From Ehrlichia chaffeensis str. Arkansas (GTDB taxonomy: Bacteria > Pseudomonadota > Alphaproteobacteria > Rickettsiales > Anaplasmataceae), in the NCBI RefSeq assembly GCF_000013145.1, contig NC_007799.1, positions 620,001-684,000 on the forward strand: DNA of 64,000 bases. Reading direction: 5' to 3'. The notes beneath the pieces were generated by a model. That model worked only from the letters and a program-made list of their open reading frames with translations. It was not told the origin of the DNA and ran no database searches. The translations under genes and the position numbers were made by a program. Shown here piece by piece: positions 10,737 to 19,211 of this stretch (position 1 is its first letter; every line of letters begins with the position of its first letter).

Positions 10737-10985
10737 TTAACAATAATAAATATCTGGCATTTTTATGGATTTTCCAAAACCTGTTCCTACAGCTTTCACA
10801 TAAGCTTCCTTTGCTGCGAAACGTTTTGCAAAGTGTCTTACTTGTGCATCAAAATTTGTATATTTCTTACTATCTTCTATTTCTTTTTCACTAAATACCC
10901 GTTTAAGAAATTTAGTACCAAATTTTTTCCATAAATTTGATATACGAGGAACATAAACAATGTCTGCACCAATCCCTAGTATCAT
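10737..10985 (-). pseudogene. acpS: Truncated acpS (holo-ACP synthase) 5' fragment
   Basis: The reading begins exactly as AcpS should ([15 protein letters not shown], with the metal-binding Asp, then FAAKEAYVKAVGTGFG with the second metal ligand). It stops at 82 residues after KSIKMPDI followed by the unrelated tail YYC. AcpS is normally about 120 residues, so the C-terminal third is missing. It overlaps by four bases (ATGA) the stop of a proS fragment, the arrangement expected of a natural proS-acpS operon. I infer that this is a partial duplicate and that intact genes exist elsewhere. A short functional protein is possible but unlikely. Confidence 0.75.
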
Positions 10986-11155
10986 TTTTTTAATTTATTT
11001 AAGAATTGTTCTGTGGAAATTAAAACTTTATCTTTTGTTAATCTATTCCTTACTTCAATAAGGTCTTGTTCTACTGTTGATTTACCAATTATAACTTGCC
11101 ATGGCATACCTAGCAGATCTGTTCTTGCTAACTTAATACCAGGACTATCATCAAC
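10982..11155 (-). pseudogene. proS: proS (prolyl-tRNA synthetase) 3' fragment
   Basis: The minus strand from about 11155 to the TGA at 10984-10982 encodes roughly the last 57 residues of a prolyl-tRNA synthetase. It includes [20 protein letters not shown] and [18 protein letters not shown], the end of the anticodon-binding domain. An in-frame TAA lies immediately upstream at 11156-11158 and no start codon is present, so only the tail of the gene is here. The fragment joins the acpS fragment by an ATGA overlap. It was too short to stand out as an open frame and was found by translating the region. Confidence 0.8.
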
Positions 11156-11159
11156 TTAA

Positions 11160-11557
11160 TTACATAACTATAAAAACCATTTTATTACATAACATCAAAC
11201 TAGCTTTGCACTTAAAAGTACAAACTAAGATTAAAAATAAAACCTATTAATAGAATTTATTATTCCATACATACAAATATTTATTCCTTACAACATACTA
11301 TGAGCTATACAAAAGATTTGTAATACAATCTTCTCACAGTTATTTTTATTCACACCATTTAAACACTAAAGCAAACGTTTTTCTAGGGTTTAGAAATTAG
11401 CTTATATAATGCTTGAAATCTTACAATACCATTTTAAATACAACTTTAAATTTTTCTAGACACATAGTCTTTGCTAAAACAACATTATCCATAAATTAAT
11501 CATGAATACAGAAATAAAATATAAAATTAGCAAATTCTATTTTACTTGCTTAACTTA
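11160..11557. other. Gene-free AT-rich region
   Basis: About 400 bases between the proS fragment and the BamE-like gene. I see no open frame of note, no tRNA-like fold and no clear repeat. It may be older decayed sequence from the same duplication, but I cannot show it. Confidence 0.5.
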
Positions 11558-11959
11558 CTATTGTAATTTATTGCTAAATTGACGAAGTAAGCTATCATGT
11601 ATACCAGTAACTGGTGTATTCTTTTTTAGCAATTTTACTAAACTCTTTCTATCCACCTTAATGTTTTGTATATCCGTTACCTTATTAGCTTGAGAATCAA
11701 AAGTTATTTTTAAAACAAGAGATTCATATTCTTTTGTTGAAAAAAAACGCTTCTTATAAATACTATAAGAAACATAATACCATACATTTTCCTCAATAAT
11801 GCACGGATCCCCTATAAGTTGTATAACCTGACTACTTAAATCCCCAACCTTTACATTATTCCACAAATTAACTTCTGAAGCAGGATAGCCATGGTGAATA
11901 GATATAGTATGACAACTACTTAATAAAAACAAAGCTATATAAATAACTCTCGTTAGCAT
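11558..11959 (-). CDS. bamE: BamE/SmpA-family outer membrane lipoprotein
   Basis: This is a probable small lipoprotein of the beta-barrel assembly machinery, anchored in the outer membrane. A hydrophobic N terminus ends in a lipobox (LLSSC, Cys 15). The next segment, HHGYPASEVNLWNNVKVGDL, followed by SSQVIQLIGDP, matches the BamE pattern: HGY near the start, then KVG and a GDP/GTP turn. The length of 133 residues is normal. It is alone on its strand with 132 bp before lysS. The family call rests on motif pattern; the symbol is tentative. Confidence 0.75.
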   Translation of the reverse strand: MLTRVIYIALFLLSSCHTISIHHGYPASEVNLWNNVKVGDLSSQVIQLIGDPCIIEENVWYYVSYSIYKKRFFSTKEYESLVLKITFDSQANKVTDIQNIKVDRKSLVKLLKKNTPVTGIHDSLLRQFSNKLQ

Positions 11960-12091
11960 AACATCTCAAAAATAAGTATCGTGTAAAGTTATCATAATTT
12001 AATTAACTGGTCAATTTCATATTATATATTTTTAAATATATACCTATTAGTAAATACAAAAACATTATTCTACAAAATAGATGCTTACAGT

Positions 12092-13627
12092 TCACCTTTC
12101 CAATGCTTGATTTATTAGGTCTATAGTATTATTTACTCCATATAATTTTACAAAAGATCCAAGCCTAGGGCCATGACTTTGCCCTAATAGAATTTCATAA
12201 AAACTTTGAAAACAAGATCGCAGATCATTAAAACAATATTTTTTCATTAAAGAAAATATATTACTTTGTATTTCTTCAGATGTAATATTTTCTGAGAAAT
12301 CATTAAGCATATTTTTCAATTCATCTAATATGATTCTTTCATCATGATTTGGAGTTTTATAAACCTTATATGGTTTTACAAAATCATGATAATATTTAAC
12401 TGAAAAATCTACTAATTGAGATAATATTTTATTATCTTGTAGATTATCATTATCTTGGTAATTTTCAATGAATCCCCATAATACTTCACTAGTTTCAGCA
12501 TTACAAGCAGATGCTAAATTCAATAATAAAGAAAAACTTAACCCAGAAATATTAATTAATGGCACATTTCCATTATGAATATGCCACACAGGATTATCAC
12601 AACTAACATTTTTATGATAATCATCCACTAGACATAAATAATCATCCATAGAACGCGGTATAACATCAAAATATAACTTCTTTGCCTTTTTAGGATTCTG
12701 TAATATATATAATGCTAAACTTTCAGAAGGAGCATAAGACAACCAATCTTCTATTGATATACCATTACCTTTTGATTTTGAAATTTTCCTACCTTCTTTA
12801 TCAAGAAACAACTCATAACAGAATAGAACCGGAGGTTCACTACCTAGAATCTCACATATTTTACTAGATAATTCCGCAGATGGCTGCAAATCTTTACCAT
12901 ATGCTTCATACTTTACATTAAGTGCTGACCATCTCATACCCCAATCTGGCTTCCATTGTAATTTACATTTTCCACCTGTAACTGGAACTTGAATAACTTC
13001 CCCATTCTCATCCTGATAAGAAATAGTACCTAATGCAATATCAATATCAACAATAGGCACTTGTAATACTCTTGACGTTCTAGGACATATTGGCAAAAAT
13101 GGGCTATAAGTTTTTTGTCTTTCACTACCTAATGTAGGCAGCATAACATCCATCACTTTATCATAATTTTTCAACAATAAGAGCAACTTTTCATCATATA
13201 AACCATTCTTATAACATTCTGTTGCACTTTTAAATTCATATTCAAAATTAAATAAATCAAGAAACCTACACAACAACATGTTCATATGATGCCCGTAACT
13301 TTCACAAGCACAAAAAGGATCCGGTATCATAGTCAAAGGTTTACCTAAATGGTCAGCTATCATATCTTTATTTGGAATATTATCTGGCACTTTCCTTAGA
13401 CCATCCATATCATCTGATACAACTATTACTTTTGTTGTAATATTAGGACAGATTTTACGTAGAGCATTCATTATTGCTGTAGTACGTAATACTTCTCCAA
13501 AAGTACCAATATGAGGAAGTCCTGACGGGCCATAACCAGTTTCAAAAATAATTTCTGTATTCTCCCCAAATCTTTTTAATATTTTTTCTGCTTCTTGAAA
13601 TGGCCAAAATTTGTACTGTCCCACCAT
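12092..13627 (-). CDS. lysS: Lysyl-tRNA synthetase, class I
   Basis: It charges tRNA-Lys. It belongs to the archaeal-type class I LysRS rather than the common bacterial class II enzyme. The HIGH-like motif is GLPHIGTFGEVLRT near residue 35, and the KMSKS-like loop is GRKISKSKGNG near 277. A zinc-like CACE cluster and WKPDWGMRW are also typical. It has 511 residues. Class I LysRS is known in Rickettsiales and some other alphaproteobacteria, and the gene supports the taxonomic placement. It is probably transcribed alone; the flanking genes are over 100 bp away. Confidence 0.95.
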   Translation of the reverse strand: MVGQYKFWPFQEAEKILKRFGENTEIIFETGYGPSGLPHIGTFGEVLRTTAIMNALRKICPNITTKVIVVSDDMDGLRKVPDNIPNKDMIADHLGKPLTMIPDPFCACESYGHHMNMLLCRFLDLFNFEYEFKSATECYKNGLYDEKLLLLLKNYDKVMDVMLPTLGSERQKTYSPFLPICPRTSRVLQVPIVDIDIALGTISYQDENGEVIQVPVTGGKCKLQWKPDWGMRWSALNVKYEAYGKDLQPSAELSSKICEILGSEPPVLFCYELFLDKEGRKISKSKGNGISIEDWLSYAPSESLALYILQNPKKAKKLYFDVIPRSMDDYLCLVDDYHKNVSCDNPVWHIHNGNVPLINISGLSFSLLLNLASACNAETSEVLWGFIENYQDNDNLQDNKILSQLVDFSVKYYHDFVKPYKVYKTPNHDERIILDELKNMLNDFSENITSEEIQSNIFSLMKKYCFNDLRSCFQSFYEILLGQSHGPRLGSFVKLYGVNNTIDLINQALER

Positions 13628-13945
13628 AATACATAAAACTGATAGCTTATAATCTCACTCACCTATATAACACAAAATGTATAAAGTGGCAAATATATAG
13701 CAAGATTACACAAAATGAATTTCGAAATACCCTATAAACTATTTTAAAATAGTATCAAAAAATCTTTTCTAGAACATAACTATAACTTTTATTTAGTATT
13801 CCTAAATCAAGCAGATAATTGAGATACCGCAGCTTCATCAAAAATGCTACCCCGGTCACCTTTAAGACAACAAGACCTTATACCAATATGTCATGGTCAT
13901 ACAACAAATTAAAGGGTTTTAACATTTATAGGAAATTACTCCAAA
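13628..13945. other. Intergenic region holding a decayed gene scrap
   Basis: 318 bases between lysS and the hydrolase gene. The main content is a degenerate copy of part of the hydrolase gene near 13805-13862. Nothing else recognisable is seen. Confidence 0.6.
13805..13862 (-). pseudogene. Degenerate duplicate of part of the hydrolase gene
   Basis: Bases 13805-13862 match 14155-14212, inside the neighbouring alpha/beta hydrolase gene, with about 7 differences in 58, nearly all transitions. The offset is about 350 bp and the orientation is the same, as expected for an old tandem duplication of the gene's 3' part whose remainder has decayed. It has no coding potential of its own. Confidence 0.75.
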
Positions 13946-14668
13946 CTATACTGGATCATCATGCATAACAACACGACGTTGCTTTATTTTCTTATGCATA
14001 ACCCCCTTCTTACGACTATCTACAGATTCAGATAAGCGAAATTTTATATAATTATCAACAATCTCATTAAACTTATCCATATGATCACGGAAGAAATGAT
14101 CTGCTTTTTCTATAACATAATATTGCATGTACTCACTTTTAATAGAATTACTCAATCGAGCAGCTAGTTGAGATACTGCAGCTTCATCAGAAATGCTATC
14201 CTGGTCACCTTGAATAATTAATCCAGGTACAGGACAAGGTGATAAAAATGAAAAATCATATTTATTCGCAGGTGGTGACACTGCTATGAATCCTTCAACT
14301 TCAGGACGTCTCATCATTAATTGCATAGCAACCCATGCTCCAAAAGAAAAACCAGCAACCCAAAAAGGAGATGATGCCATATTATTATTTTGTAACCAAT
14401 CTGCTGCTGCTGCACCATCACTTAACTCACCTATGCCTTTTTCAAAATTACCAGATGATTTACCTACTCCACGAAAATTAATCCTTAAAACAGAAAATCC
14501 ATTATTAGCAAATATATTGTATAAATTATATACAATCTTATTATCCATGTTTCCACCATATTGGGGATGAGGATGAAAAATTAAAGCAAGTGGAGCACCT
14601 AACGTTTTGTTATGATGATATTTCCCTTCAATTTTACCAACTGCACCATTAAAAAATATCTCTCTCAT
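13946..14668 (-). CDS. Alpha/beta hydrolase
   Basis: This is a probable serine esterase or peptidase-like hydrolase of the DLH/alpha-beta fold, substrate unknown. The oxyanion region has LIFHPHPQYGGNMDNKIV near residue 29, followed by LRINFRGVGKSSG. The nucleophile elbow is GFSFG near residue 106. The acid is likely the Asp in IQGDQDSI, and the histidine is in KADHFF near 190. The 240 residues include a basic C-terminal extension (KKGVMHKKIKQRRVVMHDD) beyond the usual fold. The family with HPHP-GG-M-N is widespread in alphaproteobacteria and usually annotated only as a hydrolase. Confidence 0.85.
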   Translation of the reverse strand: MREIFFNGAVGKIEGKYHHNKTLGAPLALIFHPHPQYGGNMDNKIVYNLYNIFANNGFSVLRINFRGVGKSSGNFEKGIGELSDGAAAADWLQNNNMASSPFWVAGFSFGAWVAMQLMMRRPEVEGFIAVSPPANKYDFSFLSPCPVPGLIIQGDQDSISDEAAVSQLAARLSNSIKSEYMQYYVIEKADHFFRDHMDKFNEIVDNYIKFRLSESVDSRKKGVMHKKIKQRRVVMHDDPV

Positions 14669-14992
14669 GAATTAACTTCCTTAAATAAAAAATGAGCAAA
14701 CTACTATCCAAGTGTATAACAATAAGAAAAAAAACTCAACTTTACAAAAGTATTTTTATAATAATTATAAGAAATAAGAAAATTCAGATACATATTTTAA
14801 TTTATATTATCATATACAAAAACTTATTTTAATAATAAGACTAATATATTAATCTTAGTATTTAGATTAGCAAAAACCTACTTGACATAAGGTATATTAA
14901 TGATACATTAACAGATTGTTGATTGTAATAAAAATCTTTCATAAAAATATTTCAACAAAATCGAATGATTATAAAGATTTGGAAAATTTAAT
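14669..14992. other. Upstream region of the isc operon
   Basis: 324 bases between divergent genes. It includes a clear promoter-like pair for the isc operon near its right end. I see no canonical IscR operator palindrome that I could defend, and no open frame. Confidence 0.5.
14882..14910 (+). promoter_or_regulatory. Candidate isc operon promoter
   Basis: A perfect -35 hexamer TTGACA at 14882-14887 is followed, with 17-base spacing, by TACATT at 14905-14910 (4 of 6 matches to TATAAT). It lies 83 bases before the start of the Rrf2-desulfurase gene. The Rrf2 domain of the first gene could bind here and regulate its own operon, as IscR does, but this is inference. Confidence 0.55.
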
Positions 14993-16567
14993 ATGTTAAT
15001 TACGACAAGGCTACGTTATGCTGTCATGTTTATGGTAAAATTAGCTCAGGAGTATTACACATTAAAAGGTAGCACTCAGCCAAAAAGGATGTCACATATT
15101 GCAAATAGCCAATCCCTCTCTGAAGGATACTTAGAGCAAATTATTGTAAAACTAAAAAAGCAAGGATTAATAAACTCTACAAAAGGCCCTGGTGGTGGTT
15201 ATTCTTTAAATAAGAGTCCAAATTCAATTACACTTAATCTAATTCTTGAATCCATAGGAGAAAATATAAAAATTACAAGATGTAAAAATCATCTCATAGG
15301 ATGCTTATCAAATAATGCTAGATGTATTACTCACAATTTATGGGATAATATAGGCAATCATATTAAAAAATATTTAAATAGCATTTCATTAGAAGATATA
15401 CTTAACAATAATTTTAAATCTGGCACGACTGTAAACAATAATGCTAATGAATATATATATGCAGATTATAATTCAACATCAACTATATTACCCACAGTTA
15501 AAAGTCAATTAGATAATCTATCTTCTCTAAACATATACAATCCGTCATCAACACATAAACTAGGGCAAAATACAAAAAGTATTATAGAAAAAACAAGAGA
15601 AATAGCCATCAATCAATTAAATGCTAAAAATCATGACGTAATTTTTACTTCATCTGGTACAGAAGCAAACAATTTAGTAATAAATAGTACTGCTGATTAT
15701 AAATACTTAATTTCTTCCATAGAACATCTATCTATCATGAACTGTGCAATAAATGCAGAATTAATACCAGTAGATTCTAATGGAACGGTATGCTTAGATA
15801 CATTAAGCGATATTTTATACAAATGTAAAGATGAAAAAGTTCTCGTATCAATAATGACTGCAAATAATGAAACTGGAGTAATTCAACCTATAAAAGAAAT
15901 AGTAGAAATATCACATAAATTTGGTGCAATAGTACATACAGATGCTATACAAGCATGCGGAAAAATTCACGTAGATATTGAAGATTTAGGGGTAGATTTA
16001 CTAACAATTTCATCACATAAACTTGGTAGTATTGCTGGAACTGGTATATTGTTTTTTAATAGTAAAAAAATAAAAATAAAGCCTATGATATTAGGTGGAC
16101 ACCAAGAAAAAGGACTACGTGCAGGTACTGAAAATGTTGTATCAATCTATTTATTATCTATATCTCTAAGCAATCTAAAAGATTCTATAAAAAAAATGTC
16201 TAGTGTTGAGAGATTACGTGATAAACTAGAAAATCAAATATTAAACTTGGTACCTGAAGCTCAAATTTTTGGCAAGAACACACGAAGGTTACCAAACACT
16301 ACATGCATTTCGATGCCAAATGTAAACAGTGAAATACAAACAATAAGTTTTGATATTGATAACATTGCAGTTGGTAGTGGATCTGCCTGTTCTTCTGGAG
16401 CATTAGAACATTCCCATGTATTAGCTGCGATGGGAATAGATGATAACGTAGCTAAAAACTCTATCAGGATTAGTCTTAGTCCTGATGTAACAGATGATCA
16501 AGTAAACAAAATAGTTAATTGTTGGTACAAGATATATAAAAATAATCAATTACTCAAATTAAATTAG
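14993..16567 (+). CDS. Rrf2 (IscR-like) regulator fused to cysteine desulfurase-like domain
   Basis: Residues 1 to about 140 form an Rrf2 winged-helix regulator. They include TTRLRYAVMFMVKLAQ, a wing with KGPGGGYSL, and three cysteines (97, 104, 111) in the place where IscR binds a [2Fe-2S] cluster. From about residue 153 a class V aminotransferase/NifS domain follows. It has the PLP lysine in SSHKLGS (Lys 343) and an intact GSACSSG active-site loop (Cys 466). The two halves are joined in one open frame with no sign of a frameshift. It heads the isc operon, directly before a separate full-length iscS. The product probably senses cluster status while keeping, or having once had, sulfur chemistry. 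Such fusions are known in Ehrlichia and Anaplasma genomes. Confidence 0.92.
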   Translation: MLITTRLRYAVMFMVKLAQEYYTLKGSTQPKRMSHIANSQSLSEGYLEQIIVKLKKQGLINSTKGPGGGYSLNKSPNSITLNLILESIGENIKITRCKNHLIGCLSNNARCITHNLWDNIGNHIKKYLNSISLEDILNNNFKSGTTVNNNANEYIYADYNSTSTILPTVKSQLDNLSSLNIYNPSSTHKLGQNTKSIIEKTREIAINQLNAKNHDVIFTSSGTEANNLVINSTADYKYLISSIEHLSIMNCAINAELIPVDSNGTVCLDTLSDILYKCKDEKVLVSIMTANNETGVIQPIKEIVEISHKFGAIVHTDAIQACGKIHVDIEDLGVDLLTISSHKLGSIAGTGILFFNSKKIKIKPMILGGHQEKGLRAGTENVVSIYLLSISLSNLKDSIKKMSSVERLRDKLENQILNLVPEAQIFGKNTRRLPNTTCISMPNVNSEIQTISFDIDNIAVGSGSACSSGALEHSHVLAAMGIDDNVAKNSIRISLSPDVTDDQVNKIVNCWYKIYKNNQLLKLN

Positions 16568-16622
16568 GTAGAAGTGATGAAAAAATTAGAAGATTATTAT
16601 ATTATGAGTAGTAGGTCATAAG

Positions 16623-17855
16623 ATGGAACAAGAAAAACGACAAATCAATTTACCTGTGTTTCTCGACTATCAATCTACAACAAAAACAGATGATAGGGTA
16701 TTAGAAGCTATGATGCCCTACTTTAAACAATTTTCTAATCCTCACTCACGCAGTCACTCCTTTGGCTGGAAAGCTGAATCAGCAGTTGAGTTAGCCAGGG
16801 AAAGAGTCGCATCTTTAATAAATGCCGAAGCTAAAGAAGTAATATTCACTTCAGGTGCAACAGAATCAAATAACTTAGCAATTAAAGGAGTAGCAAACTT
16901 TTATAAAAACAAAGGAAATCATATAATTACAGTACGTACAGAACATAAATGCGTTTTAGATTCATGCCGTTACTTAGAGACAGAAGGGTTTCATGTTACT
17001 TACTTAGACGTACAAAAAAACGGTATCTTAGATTTAGAGTTATTAAAATCATCTATCACTGATAAAACAATACTAGTATCAGTAATGATGGTGAACAATG
17101 AAATTGGCGTTATTCAACCAATTGAAAAAATAGGAAAAATTTGTCATGAACATGGAATATTTTTTCATACTGATGCAGCTCAAGCTTTTGGAAAAATATC
17201 AATAGATGTCAAAAAAATGAACATCGATCTTTTAAGTATATCAGGACACAAGATATATGCTCCAATGGGAATAGGAGCACTATATATACGCAAACGCCAA
17301 CCACGAGTACGCCTTACTCCTATGATTAACGGAGGTGGTCAAGAGCGTGGTATGAGATCAGGAACAGTACCTACTCCATTAGCTGTAGGGTTAGGAGAAG
17401 CAGCACGTATAGCTCAAGAAGTAATGGAGGAAGAAAACATCAGGATAAGAGAATTGCGAGACATTTTATATAATGAAATAAAAAAACACTTACCATATGT
17501 CGTATTAAACGGGGATTACGAACAACGTATAGCAGGAAATCTAAATTTAAGTTTTCCATATGTTGAAGGAGAATCTATAATTATGGCAATCAATAATCTC
17601 GCAGTCAGTTCAGGTTCTGCTTGTACTTCTGCTTCTTTAGAACCATCCTATGTTTTACGTGCTTTAAATATTGAAAAAGACTTAGAGCATTCATCCATCA
17701 GATTTGGTATAGGTAGGTTTACTACAAGAGAAGAAATTTTATATGCCGCAGAGCTTATTGTTAGCAGCATAAAAAAATTACGTGAGATGAGTCCATTATG
17801 GGAAATGGTCCAAGAAGGTGTAGACCTTAATAATATCAAATGGGATGCACATTGA
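16623..17855 (+). CDS. iscS: Cysteine desulfurase IscS
   Basis: This PLP enzyme takes sulfur from cysteine and passes it as persulfide to IscU and to tRNA thiolation. It begins with [15 protein letters not shown] and has the PLP lysine in [16 protein letters not shown], the [16 protein letters not shown] segment and the mobile-loop cysteine in [14 protein letters not shown]. The 410 residues and C terminus ([18 protein letters not shown]) are typical of IscS. It is the second gene of the isc operon, 55 bp after the fusion gene and 37 bp before iscU. Confidence 0.97.
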   Translation: MEQEKRQINLPVFLDYQSTTKTDDRVLEAMMPYFKQFSNPHSRSHSFGWKAESAVELARERVASLINAEAKEVIFTSGATESNNLAIKGVANFYKNKGNHIITVRTEHKCVLDSCRYLETEGFHVTYLDVQKNGILDLELLKSSITDKTILVSVMMVNNEIGVIQPIEKIGKICHEHGIFFHTDAAQAFGKISIDVKKMNIDLLSISGHKIYAPMGIGALYIRKRQPRVRLTPMINGGGQERGMRSGTVPTPLAVGLGEAARIAQEVMEEENIRIRELRDILYNEIKKHLPYVVLNGDYEQRIAGNLNLSFPYVEGESIIMAINNLAVSSGSACTSASLEPSYVLRALNIEKDLEHSSIRFGIGRFTTREEILYAAELIVSSIKKLREMSPLWEMVQEGVDLNNIKWDAH

Positions 17856-17892
17856 TTATGTTATTATATTGTCGTAATTATGAGGTAATTTT

Positions 17893-18306
17893 ATGAGTTA
17901 TAGTGAATCTCTTCTAGAGCATTACAAAAATCCTAAAAACGTCGGTACTCTACCTAAAGAAGATTATAATGTAGGAACTGGACTAGTAGGAGCTCCAAGC
18001 TGTGGAGATGTAATGAAGTTACAAATAAAAGTAGATGATAATGGTAAAATCATTGATGCAAAGTTTAAAACTTTCGGATGTGGAGCCGCAATTGCAGCAA
18101 GTTCTTTAGCAACAGAGCTAATAAAAGGTAAGACAATAGATGAAGCACATCAATTAAAAAATACTGTTTTAGCAAAAGAATTAAGCCTGCCTCCAGTAAA
18201 GATACATTGTTCTTTACTTGCAGAAGATGCTGTAAAAGCTGCCATAAAGGATTATAACATGAAGCAAGCAACCAAAAAAGACAAGCTTTCATCTTCAAAT
18301 GAATAG
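17893..18306 (+). CDS. iscU: Fe-S cluster scaffold IscU
   Basis: This is the scaffold on which [2Fe-2S] clusters are assembled from IscS sulfur and iron. The three cluster cysteines are present: GAPSCGDVMKLQ, FKTFGCGAAIAASS and KIHCSLLAEDA. The HscA-recognition motif LPPVK precedes the third cysteine. The 137 residues include a short lysine/serine C-terminal tail. An AGG-containing Shine-Dalgarno (GAGGTAA) lies before the ATG. It lies inside the isc operon between iscS and iscA. Confidence 0.97.
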   Translation: MSYSESLLEHYKNPKNVGTLPKEDYNVGTGLVGAPSCGDVMKLQIKVDDNGKIIDAKFKTFGCGAAIAASSLATELIKGKTIDEAHQLKNTVLAKELSLPPVKIHCSLLAEDAVKAAIKDYNMKQATKKDKLSSSNE

Positions 18307-18331
18307 ATATCTATTAAAGTAAGGTTTACAT

Positions 18332-18775
18332 ATGATGAATAGTGAAACTCCTACATTTTATAATAGTGAAGACAGTGAAGATAATTCATGCAGTTCACAG
18401 ATCAAGTATCACATAAATAGCAAAATAACAAACAAATCTCCCATTATTATTACAGAAAGTGCTATAAAAAAAATAAGAGAGCTTATTAAACAAAAAGAAG
18501 GTGCTGTTATTGGTATCAGGATTATGGTGAAACAAAAAGGATGTTTTGGTCTCAAGTATAATATTGAATATGCACATGATATCAAGCTATTAGATGTAGA
18601 AATTAAAGTAGAATATCAAAATGAGAATTTTACTATATTAATTGACCCCAAAGCAATGATGTTTATCAATGGAACAGAAATGGACCATGTAGAAAACAAA
18701 ATATCTTCAGGTTTTACATTTAATAATCCTAATGAGAAAGGAAGATGTGGATGTGGGGAGAGTTTCTATGTATAA
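18332..18775 (+). CDS. iscA: Iron-sulfur carrier IscA (A-type)
   Basis: This A-type carrier delivers clusters to apoproteins. The HesB-like domain starts near residue 32 (PIIITESAIKKIRELI). The three conserved cysteines are in KQKGCFGLKY and the C-terminal GRCGCGESFYV. The first motif is GCFG rather than the common GCSG. An unusual acidic and serine-rich 30-residue extension precedes the domain, so the protein is longer (147) than E. coli IscA (107). A second ATG at 18335 is an alternative start. It overlaps the hscB start by 8 bases. Confidence 0.93.
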   Translation: MMNSETPTFYNSEDSEDNSCSSQIKYHINSKITNKSPIIITESAIKKIRELIKQKEGAVIGIRIMVKQKGCFGLKYNIEYAHDIKLLDVEIKVEYQNENFTILIDPKAMMFINGTEMDHVENKISSGFTFNNPNEKGRCGCGESFYV

Positions 18776-19211
18776 AGACTATTTTTCATTATTCAAGTTA
18801 AAACCACAATTCTCTATAAACATGCAAACATTAGAACAGAATTACATAGCATTACAAAGCAATTACCATCCAGATTTATTCTCTTTAAAATTAGAGAAAA
18901 AATTGGCATTAGATACTATAACAGAAATAAACAAAGCATATCAAACTTTAAAATCTTCTATAAAAAGAGCAGAATACTTATTAGAAATCAAGGGAATTAC
19001 TACTAATAAAAATGATATTAATATACTAGAAGAAATATTTAACATACAAGAATCAAACAGCATTGATCTTCAAAATCAAATTTTATTATCCACTAAAGCT
19101 ATGGAAAATGCTTTTTCTGTAGAAGATTTTAACGAAGCCGCAAAACAGGTAGTAAGATTAAAATATCTTAAAAAAATTCAAGAGGATAGGAGTATTACTT
19201 CATGCAATTAG
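18768..19211 (+). CDS. hscB: Co-chaperone HscB
   Basis: This J-domain co-chaperone recruits IscU to HscA and stimulates its ATPase. The J domain has the catalytic HPD in SNYHPDLFSLKL, and a C-terminal three-helix IscU-binding domain follows. The frame is open from 18732, but the ATG at 18768 (MYKDYFSLFKL) matches family N termini and has GGGGAG about 7 bases upstream. It overlaps the iscA stop by 8 bases and the hscA start by 10, so translation is probably coupled. Confidence 0.93.
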   Translation: MYKDYFSLFKLKPQFSINMQTLEQNYIALQSNYHPDLFSLKLEKKLALDTITEINKAYQTLKSSIKRAEYLLEIKGITTNKNDINILEEIFNIQESNSIDLQNQILLSTKAMENAFSVEDFNEAAKQVVRLKYLKKIQEDRSITSCN

